Made by a program: the position numbers and the translations under genes
Shown: positions 27,098-39,329 of the stretch, piece after piece
Layout of the letters: every line of letters begins with the position of its first letter
How positions within the stretch are numbered: the stretch's first letter is position 1
Notes under the pieces: model-generated
Seen by the model: the letters and a program-made list of their open reading frames with translations, nothing else
The model's database searches: none
What the model was told of the DNA's origin: nothing
NCBI GenBank assembly: GCA_022432975.1
Contig: CM039510.1
Span: 33,784,454-33,848,453 of the forward strand
Direction: 5' to 3'
From: Begonia masoniana
Lineage: Eukaryota; Streptophyta; Magnoliopsida; Cucurbitales; Begoniaceae
Length of the DNA: 64,000 nucleotides

Positions 27098-30000
27098 CCG
27101 TGTCTTCACTGTACATCTTCCACCTTACATCTACCTGTCTTCACTGTACATCTTCCACCTTACATCTACCTGTCTTCACTGTGCATCTTCCACCTTACAT
27201 CTACCTGTCTTCACTGTGCATCTTCCACCTTACATCTACCTGTCTTCACTGTGCATCTTCCACCTTACATCTACCTGTCTTCACTGTGCATCTTCCACCT
27301 TACATCTACCTGTCTTCACTGTACATCTTCCACCTTACATCTACCTGTCTTCACTGTACATCTTCCACCTTACATCTACCTGTCTTCACTGTGCATCTTC
27401 CACCTTACATCTACCTGTCTTCACTGTACATCTTCCACCTTACATCTACCTGTCTTCACTGTACATCTTCCACCTTACATCTACCTGTCTTCACTGTGCA
27501 TCTTCCACCTTACATCTACCTGTCTTCACTGTACATCTTCCACCTTACATCTACCTGTCTTCACTGTGCATCTTCCACCTTACATCTACCTGTCTTCACT
27601 GTACATCTTCCACCTTACATCTACCTGTCTTCACTGTACATCTTCCACCTTACATCTACCTGTCTTCACTGTGCATCTTCCACCTTACATCTACCTGTCT
27701 TCACTGTACATCTTCCACCTTACATCTACCTGTCTTCACTGTGCATCTTCCACCTTACATCTACCTGTCTTCACTGTACATCTTCCACCTTACATCTACC
27801 TGTCTTCACTGTACATCTTCCACCTTACATCTACCTGTCTTCACTGTACATCTTCCACCTTACATCTACCTGTCTTCACTGTACATCTTCCACCTTACAT
27901 CTACCTGTCTTCACTGTGCATCTTCCACCTTACATCTACCTGTCTTCACTGTACATCTTCCACCTTACATCTACCTGTCTTCACTGTGCATCTTCCACCT
28001 TACATCTACCTGTCTTCACTGTGCATCTTCCACCTTACATCTACCTGTCTTCACTGTACATCTTCCACCTTACATCTACCTGTCTTCACTGTACATCTTC
28101 CACCTTACATCTACCTGTCTTCACTGTACATCTTCCACCTTACATCTACCTGTCTTCACTGTGCATCTTCCACCTTACATCTACCTGTCTTCACTGTACA
28201 TCTTCCACCTTACATCTACCTGTCTTCACTGTGCATCTTCCACCTTACATCTACCTGTCTTCACTGTGCATCTTCCACCTTACATCTACCTGTCTTCACT
28301 GTACATCTTCCACCTTACATCTACCTGTCTTCACTGTACATCTTCCACCTTACATCTACCTGTCTTCACTGTGCATCTTCCACCTTACATCTACCTGTCT
28401 TCACTGTACATCTTCCACCTTACATCTACCTGTCTTCACTGTACATCTTCCACCTTACATCTACCTGTCTTCACTGTGCATCTTCCACCTTACATCTACC
28501 TGTCTTCACTGTGCATCTTCCACCTTACATCTACCTGTCTTCACTGTGCATCTTCCACCTTACATCTACCTGTCTTCACTGTACATCTTCCACCTTACAT
28601 CTACCTGTCTTCACTGTGCATCTTCCACCTTACATCTACCTGTCTTCACTGTACATCTTCCACCTTACATCTACCTGTCTTCACTGTGCATCTTCCACCT
28701 TACATCTACCTGTCTTCACTGTGCATCTTCCACCTTACATCTACCTGTCTTCACTGTGCATCTTCCACCTTACATCTACCTGTCTTCACTGTGCATCTTC
28801 CACCTTACATCTACCTGTCTTCACTGTGCATCTTCCACCTTACATCTACCTGTCTTCACTGTGCATCTTCCACCTTACATCTACCTGTCTTCACTGTACA
28901 TCTTCCACCTTACATCTACCTGTCTTCACTGTGCATCTTCCACCTTACATCTACCTGTCTTCACTGTACATCTTCCACCTTACATTACCTGTCTTCACTG
29001 TGCATCTTCCACCTTACATTACCTGTCTTCACTGTACATCTTCCACCTTACATTACCTGTCTTCACTGTGCATCTTCCACCTTACATTACCTGTCTTCAC
29101 TGTGCATCTTCCACCTTACATCTACCTGTCTTCACTGTGCATCTTCCACCTTACATTACCTGTCTTCACTGTGCATCTTCCACCTTACATCTACCTGTCT
29201 TCACTGTGCATCTTCCACCTTACATTACCTGTCTTCACTGTGCATCTTCCACCTTACATTACCTGTCTTCACTGTACATCTTCCACCTTACATTACCTGT
29301 CTTCACTGTACATCTTCCACCTTACATCTACCTGTCTTCACTGTGCATCTTCCACCTTACATTACCTGTCTTCACTGTGCATCTTCCACCTTACATTACC
29401 TGTCTTCACTGTGCATCTTCCACCTTACATTACCTGTCTTCACTGTACATCTTCCACCTTACATTACCTGTCTTCACTGTACATCTTCCACCTTACATCT
29501 ACCTGTCTTCACTGTACATCTTCCACCTTACATTACCTGTCTTCACTGTACATCTTCCACCTTACATCTACCTGTCTTCACTGTGCATCTTCCACCTTAC
29601 ATTACCTGTCTTCACTGTGCATCTTCCACCTTACATCTACCTGTCTTCACTGTGCATCTTCCACCTTACATTACCTGTCTTCACTGTACATCTTCCACCT
29701 TACATTACCTGTCTTCACTGTACATCTTCCACCTTACATTACCTGTCTTCACTGTGCATCTTCCACCTTACATTACCTGTCTTCACTGTGCATCTTCCAC
29801 CTTACATTACCTGTCTTCACTGTGCATCTTCCACCTTACATTACCTGTCTTCACTGTACATCTTCCACCTTACATCTACCTGTCTTCACTGTACATCTTC
29901 CACCTTACATCTACCTGTCTTCACTGTACATCTTCCACCTTACATCTACCTGTCTTCACTGTACATCTTCCACCTACATCTACCTGTCTTCACTGTACAT

Positions 30001-30440
30001 CTTCCACCTTACATCTACCTGTCTTCACTGTTCATCTTCCACCTTACATCTACCTGTCTTCACTGTGCATCTTCCACCTTACATCTACCTGTCTTCACTG
30101 TTCATCTTCCACCTTACATCTACCTGTCTTCACTGTACATCTTCCACCTTACATCTACCTGTCTTCACTGTTCATCTTCCATCTTACATCTACCTGTCTT
30201 CACTGTGCATCTTCCACCTTACATCTACCTGTCTTCACTGTGCATCTTCCACCTTACATCTACCTGTCTTCACTGTGCATCTTCCACCTTACATCTACCT
30301 GTCTTCACTGTGCATCTTCCACCTTACATCTACCTATCTTCACTGTTCATCTTCCACCTTACATCTACCTGTCTTCACTGTACATCTTCCACCTTACATC
30401 TACCTATCTTCACTGTACATCTTCCACCTTACGTCTACCT
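27098..30440. repeat. 35-bp minisatellite, about 95 copies, 33-bp variant block
   Basis: Unit TCTTCACTGT(A/G)CATCTTCCACC plus TTACATCTACCTG, 35 bp. A 2-bp shorter form (ACATTACCTG) is interspersed only between about 28980 and 29850. The A/G site varies among units without an obvious higher-order period. Because 35 is not divisible by three and no stop occurs, all three plus frames stay open for over 1,100 codons. These are not genes. Confidence 0.95.
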
Positions 30441-30641
30441 GTCTTCCATTGTACATCTTCCACTTTTGTCATCCAATTTATGTCTTCCATTTTATGTCTT
30501 CAATTTTATGTCTTGCCATTTTAAATGTTCAAGAGTTTCAAAAAGTCGAAAAAAATTCTACGCCCAAAAAGTCAAAGTCCCAGTGAACGTCATGTCGAGT
30601 CTCGTGACGGCCCGGCGTGGGTTTGGGGTCGTCACATCAAG

Positions 30642-31140
30642 ACACTGGACTTTACACACCTCTACTTGTCCCCAATCATCATTGGGAGGATGCTAGTATT
30701 GATTTTGTGCTTGGACTTCCGTGCACTCTTAAAAAACATGATTCTGTCGTTGTTGATCGTTTCTCAAAAATGGCCCACTATATTCCTTGCAATAAAACGT
30801 CTGATGCATCAAGGTGGTTTGATTGTGTTTTAATGAGATTGTCAAACTATATCATCTCCCTAAGACTATTGTTTCAAATAGGAATGTGCGTTTCACTGGT
30901 CATTTTTGGAGAACTCTATGACATATGGTAGGCACAACACAAAAATTTTTGACTGCTTACCATCCTTAAACTGATGGTTAAACTGAAATTGTTAATCGAA
31001 GTCTGGGAATCTTATTGCGATGTTTGTCCAAGAAAAACATAGGAATTTAGATTTAATTCTCCCCACTACCCAGATTGCATATAATAGTTCTGTAAACCGA
31101 TTCATAGGTATGAGTCCTTTTGAAATTGTTCATGATTTTA
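30642..31140 (+). pseudogene. Reina-type integrase core remnant (continuation of 14840-16880)
   Basis: Directly continues the pol interrupted at 16880 after removal of element C. It reads [35 protein letters not shown] and [19 protein letters not shown], then decayed HP.TDG and NRSLGILLRC motifs and YNSSVN-like sequence near 31085. Stops and shifts abound. At about 31145 the similarity switches to an Athila-type reverse transcriptase. Confidence 0.78.
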
Positions 31141-31144
31141 AACC

Positions 31145-31466
31145 TAGGAGCAACTCAATCCTTCAATTAAAGAACCATCTACCTTGGAGTTAGAGACTCT
31201 ACCTGCAAATTTCAAATATGCATATCTTAGGCAGAGTAATACCTTACCAATCATTATTCATGCCAACACTTCATGAAAAGAGGAGGAAAAATTATTAAAA
31301 GTGCTTTAAAAATTCAAGAAGACCATTGGTCTGACTATAGTAGACATCAAGAGGATCAACTCGATGACATGGGTGTATAAAATCTTGTTGGAAGACAATC
31401 ACATAAATTCCATTAAATTGTAAAGAAGACTTAACAAATTATGGATGCGTGGATTATCTATCTTAT
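31145..31466 (+). pseudogene. Athila-type pol remnant, RT N-terminus
   Basis: Reads, in shifting frames, LELETLPANFKYAYL, EEEKLLKVLKKFKKTIGLTI, YKILLEDNHINSI and MDAWIIYLI. This is the linker and start of reverse transcriptase in Athila-type Ty3 elements. It is interrupted by element B (TSD CTTAT at 31462-31466) and resumes at 51035. Confidence 0.75.
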
Positions 31467-31900
31467 TGACATGCCTAGGGGCCCAATCACTCAAAGATCC
31501 AATAAAGGCCAAAACTTCAATTATTCTTCTTACTTATTACGTGTTTCTTTTGCAAGTGTTGATTCCGTTGAAGATGCGGCATGGGAGCCAAGCTTAACGA
31601 ACATGGATCACCTCCCCCTTCACCTTCTGTCATGGAGTACCTTATTGGAGAGCTAGGATTACCATGAAGAAAACCCTCGAGCACCAACTGGAGTAGCAGA
31701 ATACGAAATTTGTCTTCCGAGGGACAAATCCATGTAATTTTATATTTTCGTTATTTTCTTTTGGCAAACTCTTAGCCATTAGTTTTTCATCCCTGTATTA
31801 GTTCTGTTACTAGACTTAGTCACATGTTGGTGGCATGGTTTGGGGTTCACTACTTGGCCCACTACTTAGCCATATTATGGAGGCTCATCTAGGCCCACTA
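31467..31900 (+). repeat. Element B 5' LTR, first part
   Basis: Matches 49735-50170 of the 3' LTR closely. It continues at 44779 after the nested element A; the join GGCCCACTA/CTTG reproduces the unbroken 3' LTR. Confidence 0.9.
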
Positions 31901-32149
31901 TGTAGTGACCCTAATACTGTTCCTAATTTTTACCGTATTTATTTATTATTTTTTTTATCTTGAGATACACTTTATTATGATCAAACGGAAAATCATTTTT
32001 TTAAAGCATTCGAACGGAATCTGAATTGAAATCAAAATCGTAATAGTCGTTTAAAAAACCGTTTAAAACAAACCATAAAACCAATTAAATAAACAATAAA
32101 AACATATAAAACAATTGAAGCAGTGGAAACAAACAAAACAGGGGCAAAA

Positions 32150-32290
32150 AGGGACAATCGTCCCCTATATGTAGGGGCGATCGCATAACATTGCCTAGCG
32201 ATCGCCTCCGAGGCGATCCCTGGGCGCGCGACCAAGGAGGGGGGGTGATCGATCGCCCCAAAACGGGCGATCGATCGCTAAGCTCTCTGG
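32150..32290. repeat. GCGATCGC palindrome module (A 3' LTR)
   Basis: A cluster of CGATCG and GCGATC palindromes in a GC-rich island, 250-390 bp from the LTR 3' end. The partner LTR (42530-42690) has an additional ~44 bp of the same motif, consistent with slippage between GCGATC copies. Confidence 0.65.
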
Positions 32291-32517
32291 AATTTTTCTA
32301 GAGACCTCGGCTCCCACTTTTCCTTTTCTTCCTTCTTCTTCCCTGCATTCCAACTTAAACCCCTAACCATTTTTCTTCCTCAATTACTACTAACTCCACA
32401 TACACCTTCACAATACCATTTGACATCAAACCACCAATACTCCTACGTCCTCCATAATCTCACTCAAAATCGACTCGAGACGCATTTAACACGAAATACG
32501 TTTTCACGAAAACGAAC

Positions 32518-32549
32518 TGCATGGATATGTTTAAAAACTGAACATATCC
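32518..32549 (-). other. Conserved LTR hairpin (A 3' LTR copy)
   Basis: Perfect 9-bp stem GGATATGTT/AACATATCC with an A-rich loop. The 5' LTR copy is at 42922-42953. Compared with the F copy (GGATAG..CTATCC) both sides of the stem differ in a way that keeps pairing. Confidence 0.6.
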
Positions 32550-32778
32550 CTATTACCAAACATTTACAAAACAAGTTTCCGAAACGTTTAAAAACTTCAA
32601 AACATAAATCTATCAACTAGTCTAGATCCAAACATCCTATAATGTTCTATCTATACAAATATTTTCCTTAAACATTTTCTATCCAAATTAACCCAAAATA
32701 CCTACATACGTCACCACGGGTCATGAAATGCCTCGACTGCGCCAACACACTCCCATGATCATTCTTCTTCAACTGGAC

Positions 32779-33960
32779 TCATGCTTCAAGAGGAGGAACA
32801 TCGTCCTCACCTGTTTCGATATCACCTACACCATACAGACACACTATGAGCTAAAAGCTCAATAAGTTTCGTAAATGCAATGCATGCTGTGCGTATGACT
32901 TTCAGAAATCATGCAATATTTTCTTATCATTACGTCGCAGACAGAATGTCACCGAGGTCTCAACCTATTAGATGGAGAGGACACATCCTACGGTTGGACT
33001 GCCCTCTTCACCTAACGGGGGGAGGGGGGTACACGCTTACATCCGTAAACAGCCGTTCCTGAGCCCCACCTCGCGTGACCAGATAACAGATTACGTAGAT
33101 TCATTTCGTTCGTTCATTTCATTTTCTTAAACACGTGCAGAAATCCGTTTTCATGCTATTTTAAAATTCGTGATGCATGAGCAGATAAATGCCTAAAGTA
33201 AACATACATCATAAGTACCATCAAGACAATAAAAGCAATTAAAAGCATATCCTACAAAATAACTAATCCTAACTACCCAACTAAAGAATTAAACAAACAA
33301 ATCATAAAAGATCATCAACGCGACCTCGATGTATGGTGTAGGCCAATCGGCCAGAGTAAGTCACGAGAACTTACCTCGTGTCCGTTGCAATCCAAGCTCC
33401 GTCCACGAGCTTTGGTCACCTAAGGCAATTTCGCAACATTGTCGTTAAAACGAGTTTAAACTATTAAACGTCAAAATTAATGAAATCCTTAACTAAAGAA
33501 ATCTCCTAAAAATTCTAACTTAGCTCAATGAGGCATTTTATCCAACAATTAACGCTCGATACCTTGAACCACCATTAATGAGTTTTTCCCAAAACTCAAA
33601 AATTCATCAATCTCTAATATTCGTCCTAAATCGATTAACTTCGTCCAATAACGCTCAATACATTCATCATATTCACAACTATGACAAACCTATAAATTTC
33701 AAACCCTAAATCACGTTTTTAACAAAACCTTAAACGAAACCCTAATCGTTTAAACTCTGTAAAAATTGAAATAAACTTTCCTAAAACCTTAGAATCATAC
33801 CTAGGGTTGGGATTGAGAAGAAATCGCGAAGAATCGAGACGATCGGAGAGGAGATCGGTCGCCGGCGTGAGGAATCGCCGTGAGAGGCGATGAAAATCGC
33901 CTGGAGAGAGAGAGAATAAATGGAGTTCGCGTGGAGTGTTGCTGGAGAAGAAGACTTGTG
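32779..33960 (-). other. LTR-embedded three-exon unit in A 3' LTR
   Basis: Minus strand. Exon 1 ends at 33801 with CCTAG|GTATGATT. Exon 2 is 33375-33419, 45 nt, between CCTTAG|GTGACC and CACGAG|GTAAGTTC. Exon 3 runs from 32825 (after GTGTAG) to a TGA at 32779-32781. Exon 2 plus 3 read SSWTELGLQRTRG then DIETGEDDVPPLEA and stop. The frame stays open back through exon 1 to an in-frame stop with no ATG between. The 5' LTR copy has exon 2 at 43785-43829 and exon 3 at 43183-43229, reading DIETSEDDIPLPEA. Exon 2 is very similar to F (RSWTELELLWTRG). Confidence 0.55.
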
Positions 33961-34361
33961 ATTTTTATTAAAATTTCTCTTGGCAATTTACCATTTTACC
34001 CTTCTTTGATTTTCTATTTATTTCGTCTTTCATTTCGTTAATTATCTAACGATTTGGTTTCTCTAAATTTCTTTATTTCGCCAATAAATCCAACTTATTA
34101 CTAGGGTCCTTTTAAAACTGTCCAGTTCGCAAAACGGACCTCGTTTACTATTTTTACTAAAACGTCCTTTATATTACGAGAAACGTAATTCTCGTAATTT
34201 AGCGTTATAACTCCTAAAATTCTTGGAATTTTCTTAAAATCCCTATTAATAATTAGGATTATCATGAAGCTCTCTTTTCGCAAAACAGACGTAAATGTAC
34301 ATATTTACGAAAATGTCATTATATATTGAAATTACAAAATCCCGTAAAGCCGGGTGTTACA

Positions 34362-34400
34362 TTCCATCCTACCTTATTTAAAATTTTGTCCTCAAAATTT
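34362..34400 (-). promoter_or_regulatory. Polypurine region of element A
   Basis: On minus reads AAATTTTGAGGACAAAATTT, then AAGGTAGGATGGAA, immediately before the 3' LTR. Same form as in C and F. Confidence 0.8.
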
Positions 34401-34744
34401 GATTTAGCTTATAGTCCTTGGCATTATTGTCTCATGTCCTGCGACCTTATATTATGATTTACAATCACTCCGTTCTTTTCGAGTCTCCTTCCTCCATCTC
34501 CCCAAATAAGGGCCTCGATCATATTCCATACCTAGGGTCAATCCCTATGGTTCTAAACTAGAATCCCTAAAACCAAGTGACGTATTGTTAACCTCCTGAC
34601 CTCGTCTACTGCATTTGATTTGATCAATCAAGTCCTTGGTTATGCACCACGTGCTGATAATCCTCACTGTAACACCCGGAAAATTCTTACAACGCGCGTA
34701 ACCTTAGATATGTTATGTTAAGTAGTAAAATTAGTGAAGTTGGA

Positions 34745-35247
<503 letters not shown>

Positions 35248-36535
35248 AAAAAAAACAAAAAACAACAAACAGAATAGCCGAGCTATTCTGTTCGAGCTTG
35301 AACCTGAGCGCCGAGAGGAGAACGGAGAAGGGAGGAAGACGTGAGCGACGATCGACGGCCGTTCACCGCCATAGTTTCCGACGCTCTCCGGCCAGACAAC
35401 GGTGACGAGCAGACTCCGGCCCGTCTCCGCGCACAAATCCGTCGGGTAAGCTAATTTCGCCCCTGTTTTTTGTTCTGTTTCTGGCCGTGGGTGATAAGCT
35501 CGAATGAGCTCCGATCACCGGCCGTTTTTGGCCGTTCTTGGCGTCAATTGGCCGAGCTTAACGCCGGCGAGGGTGCCGAGCAATTGTGAGCTCGGATTTG
35601 GCGAAAATCCAACAAGCCCGAATTGGGCATTTCGGGTTTCTGGATTTGGAAGCCCTAATTTGTGTTAGATTATGTGAATTAGGTATGTGGGTGATTGATT
35701 GGTGAGGAATCGGAGGAGAATTGATGAAAAATCAAAATAGGGGAAATTCCGGGTAAAGGGCAGATTCGGGTTTTCTGAGTTTTGACCTAGCTAGGGTCGT
35801 TTGTTTTAAAATTCCTTTTGGCAGGTTAAAATAGGGTATTAGAGGAGTACATGGCCGCTGGAATCGTTCGATTCCGATAACCGACGCAAAAGTTACGCGC
35901 GTTTGAAGTTTCGGGTCGGTTTTTACCGAACCCAAATTAGTGGCCCGTTTAGTTAAGTTTTAGTTGGATTAGGCTAGAAATAGTAGTTTGAGAATAATTG
36001 AAGAATGTAGGCTTGATTTTAATGAGGTTTGAATATTTGTAGTTAGAGTTAGTTTAAATATTTTAGAAGTGAATTTTGATGCTTAAGTGAATTTTGTGAA
36101 TGTGATAGGTTACCTAGTGGGGAAATTTACATAGCCAAAGCGAGTAAGTGCGGTGCAAGAGTTCAGGTAAGTAGAGGACGTTTGTTTTGCCTTCGGGCCT
36201 ACACCACGGAACGGTAGGAAATTCTTTGTTGGTTTGGTTGCTTTATTCTGATTTGGTTGCCTTGTATGGTTTTGGTGATTGTTTGGTTGTTGATGGTTGA
36301 TAGCTATGCTTTGTTTGTCTTGGGTTAAGTATTAATGGGATATGCCATGGTTCGAATTGTGATTTGGTTACTTATGAGAGTTGTTTGCTTGCTTGGGTTT
36401 ATTAGTTATTACTTTGCTTTGTGTGGGCGTTAAGTTGTTGCTTGGCGTCGGTGTGATGGTTGCATGGATAGTTGTGTTGTTTAGTATTAAGCATAATGTG
36501 AAAATGAATTCCTTGTTGAGGTTGCTGGTAGTAGG

Positions 36536-38430
36536 AGCTAAAACACTTATTGCATTTCAAATAGGTGCCTTGTCGGGCTGAGGTTGCTGGTAGTAGCACC
36601 CCGAGGGGTACTCTATGAGAGATGACAGCTAAAACACTTATTGCATTTCAAATAGGTGCCTTGTCGGGCTGAGGTTGCTGGTAGTAGCACCCCGAGGGGT
36701 ACTCTATGAGAGATGACAGCTAAAACACTTATTGCATTTCAAATAGGTGCCTTGTCGGGCTGAGGTTGCTGGTAGTAGCACCCCGAGGGGTACTCTATGA
36801 GAGATGACAGCTAAAACACTTATTGCATTTCAAATAGGTGCCTTGTCGGGCTGAGGTTGCTGGTAGTAGCACCCCGAGGGGTACTCTATGAGAGATGACA
36901 GCTAAAACACTTATTGCATTTCAAATAGGTGCCTTGTCGGGCTGAGGTTGCTGGTAGTAGCACCCCGAGGGGTACTCTATGAGAGATGACAGCTAAAACA
37001 CTTATTGCATTTCAAATAGGTGCCTTGTCGGGCTGAGGTTGCTGGTAGTAGCACCCCGAGGGGTACTCTATGAGAGATGACAGCTAAAACACTTATTGCA
37101 TTTCAAATAGGTGCCTTGTCGGGCTGAGGTTGCTGGTAGTAGCACCCCGAGGGGTACTCTATGAGAGATGACAGCTAAAACACTTATTGCATTTCAAATA
37201 GGTGCCTTGTCGGGCTGAGGTTGCTGGTAGTAGCACCCCGAGGGGTACTCTATGAGAGATGACAGCTAAAACACTTATTGCATTTCAAATAGGTGCCTTG
37301 TCGGGCTGAGGTTGCTGGTAGTAGCACCCCGAGGGGTACTCTATGAGAGATGACAGCTAAAACACTTATTGCATTTCAAATAGGTGCCTTGTCGGGCTGA
37401 GGTTGCTGGTAGTAGCACCCCGAGGGGTACTCTATGAGAGATGACAGCTAAAACACTTATTGCATTTCAAATAGGTGCCTTGTCGGGCTGAGGTTGCTGG
37501 TAGTAGCACCCCGAGGGGTACTCTATGAGAGATGACAGCTAAAACACTTATTGCATTTCAAATAGGTGCCTTGTCGGGCTGAGGTTGCTGGTAGTAGCAC
37601 CCCGAGGGGTACTCTATGAGAGATGACAGCTAAAACACTTATTGCATTTCAAATAGGTGCCTTGTCGGGCTGAGGTTGCTGGTAGTAGCACCCCGAGGGG
37701 TACTCTATGAGAGATGACAGCTAAAACACTTATTGCATTTCAAATAGGTGCCTTGTCGGGCTGAGGTTGCTGGTAGTAGCACCCCGAGGGGTACTCTATG
37801 AGAGATGACAGCTAAAACACTTATTGCATTTCAAATAGGTGCCTTGTCGGGCTGAGGTTGCTGGTAGTAGCACCCCGAGGGGTACTCTATGAGAGATGAC
37901 AGCTAAAACACTTATTGCATTTCAAATAGGTGCCTTGTCGGGCTGAGGTTGCTGGTAGTAGCACCCCGAGGGGTACTCTATGAGAGATGACAGCTAAAAC
38001 ACTTATTGCATTTCAAATAGGTGCCTTGTCGGGCTGAGGTTGCTGTAGTAGTACCCCGAGGGGTACTCTATGAGAGATGACAGCTAAAACACTTATTGCA
38101 TTTCAAATAGGTGCCTTGTCGGGCTGAGGTTGCTGGTAGTAGCACCCCGAGGGGTACTCTATGAGAGATGACAGCTAAAACACTTATTGCATTTCAAATA
38201 GGTGCCTTGTTGGACTGAGGTTGCTGGTAGTAGCACCCCGAGGGGTACTCTATGAGAGATGACAGCTAAAACACTTATTGCATTTCAAATAGGTGCCCTT
38301 GTCGGGCTGAGGTGCTGGTAGTAGCACCCCGAGGGGTACTCTATGAGAGATGGTTGGCTAAAACATATAATCCTGAATAGTGGTGCCTTGTCGGGCTGAG
38401 GTGTTGGTATGTAGCACCCCGAGGGGTCCA
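36536..38430 (+). repeat. 91-bp minisatellite, about 20 copies, in intron 2 of L4
   Basis: Units begin AGCTAAAACACTTATTGCAT and recur every 91 bp. Each contains the palindrome CCCCGAGGGG. Units are identical over most of the array and diverge in the last three. The array lies between the exon 2 donor (36167) and the exon 3 acceptor (38751), stretching that presumptive intron to about 2.6 kb against about 0.5 kb in sister LTRs. Confidence 0.93.
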
Positions 38431-39329
38431 CTATGAAGGATGGTGGTTCGAGTGTGGCCATCCTAGACGGTTATGGGATGTGTGCCAACTCGTTCCACAC
38501 GGCTTATGAAAGATTAAAGCAAGAGTAAAGCAACGAACAGCAAAGAAGCACAACTGAGTGATAGAAACTGCATGTATTAGGTTGATTGCATTGTGTGTTG
38601 TCGTGTTATGTTGAGTCAGTTTGTTGAGTTGCATTGGGTGGTGTTGTGTTGTTGTGTTAGGGTAGGATGGTGTGTGCATTGTTATTGTTATTATTTGTTA
38701 CTCCCTACTTGCTAAGAGTAAGCTTACGTGTGTGTGTGTTCTGTGGTGTAGGTGACGACTGGAGTACAGGTTAGAGCTACGAAGAAAGCTAGGATTGGGA
38801 CGCAGTCGTTGATGTACGCTGTATGCCGGTGCGGGCAATTGTCGGGGCGACTCCACCATGGTCTTCAGAGATGTGGACTTTGTATTTTGATAGCATGTTG
38901 TATATGTCTGTTGTTGTATATAGTTAATTTAAGGGTGATATGTCGCCCTATATTGTGGTCTTTCTTCAATTAGGGTTGTTAATATTTTAGTTTAACTCTT
39001 TACTGCTATTTGGAGATTTCTCATGTCGTAAGCTGGATAGTTGGTTGGTTAGGAGTATTCTGGAACTGTTTGGGAATTGAATTATTGCAGGTACCTAGCA
39101 TTTTGGGAGGCGCCATTTTCAGGTGTTAGTTTGCCGAAATTTTCGGGAAGGATGCCGTGGTGCTTAAAGGTTAGGATTAAGGGGAAGAGTCTAGGCAGCT
39201 AGGTATGACGTAAAGAGGTTCAGGAGATTTAGTTTTAAATCCTAGGGTGTTAGGTTTATTTTGATATGGGTTTTAACGTGGGATTGGTTAGCAAAGTAGC
39301 GCTCTGAGCCCGGAGGGTGTTACACTCAC

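Larger units (their letters stand above)
16881..30636 (+). mobile_element. Tekay/Del-type chromovirus C with unequal LTRs
   Basis: Complete structure: 5' LTR 16881-19271, primer site 19276, gag from 19434, pol to 23823, polypurine tract, 3' LTR 23864-30636. The perfect 5-bp duplication TCAAG lies at 16876-16880 and 30637-30641. Pol order is protease, RT, RNase H, integrase, then a C-terminal chromodomain-like stretch, typical of plant chromoviruses. All reading frames carry stops or shifts, many of the TGG-to-TAG and CAG-to-TAG kind expected from decay of methylated DNA. The 3' LTR is almost three times as long as the 5' LTR because of minisatellites and a foreign segment. Confidence 0.93.
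23864..30636 (+). repeat. Chimeric, expanded 3' LTR of chromovirus C
   Basis: Begins TATAACACCTGG (5' copy TGTAACACCCGG) and ends GGGGTCGTCACA. It follows the 5' LTR for about 570 bp to near 24440 and again after about 27100. The intervening part of the 5' LTR, including exons 2 and 3 and the hairpin, is replaced by 2.65 kb of foreign sequence. That sequence resembles L3 in forward orientation: GTTAAACCGCCTCATCAG at 27074 against GTTAAAACCGCCTCATCAG at 10786, and the CATCTA(C/T)CGATAGAC motif. This 3' LTR therefore arose by recombination or templated repair, not simple copying. Confidence 0.85.
31901..34361 (-). repeat. 3' LTR of element A
   Basis: On minus reads TGTAACACCCGGC to GGTCACTACA. 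It contains the three-exon unit, the hairpin (32518-32549) and the GCGATCGC module (32150-32290). Confidence 0.9.

Noticed and set aside
27005..30696. Three overlapping plus-strand frames of about 1,100-1,200 codons
   Set aside because: They are translations of the stop-free 35-bp minisatellite in all three frames. Codon content is the same repeat in each, with no domain.
36345..36362. Box-B-like GGTTCGAATTG suggesting a tRNA or SINE
   Set aside because: No A box, cloverleaf or tail at the expected distances. It lies within the L4 LTR.
38752..38973. 73-codon frame MTTGVQVRATKKARIG in L4
   Set aside because: It opens at a GTG directly at the presumptive splice acceptor and is out of phase with the conserved exon 3 frame. 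No similarity recognised.
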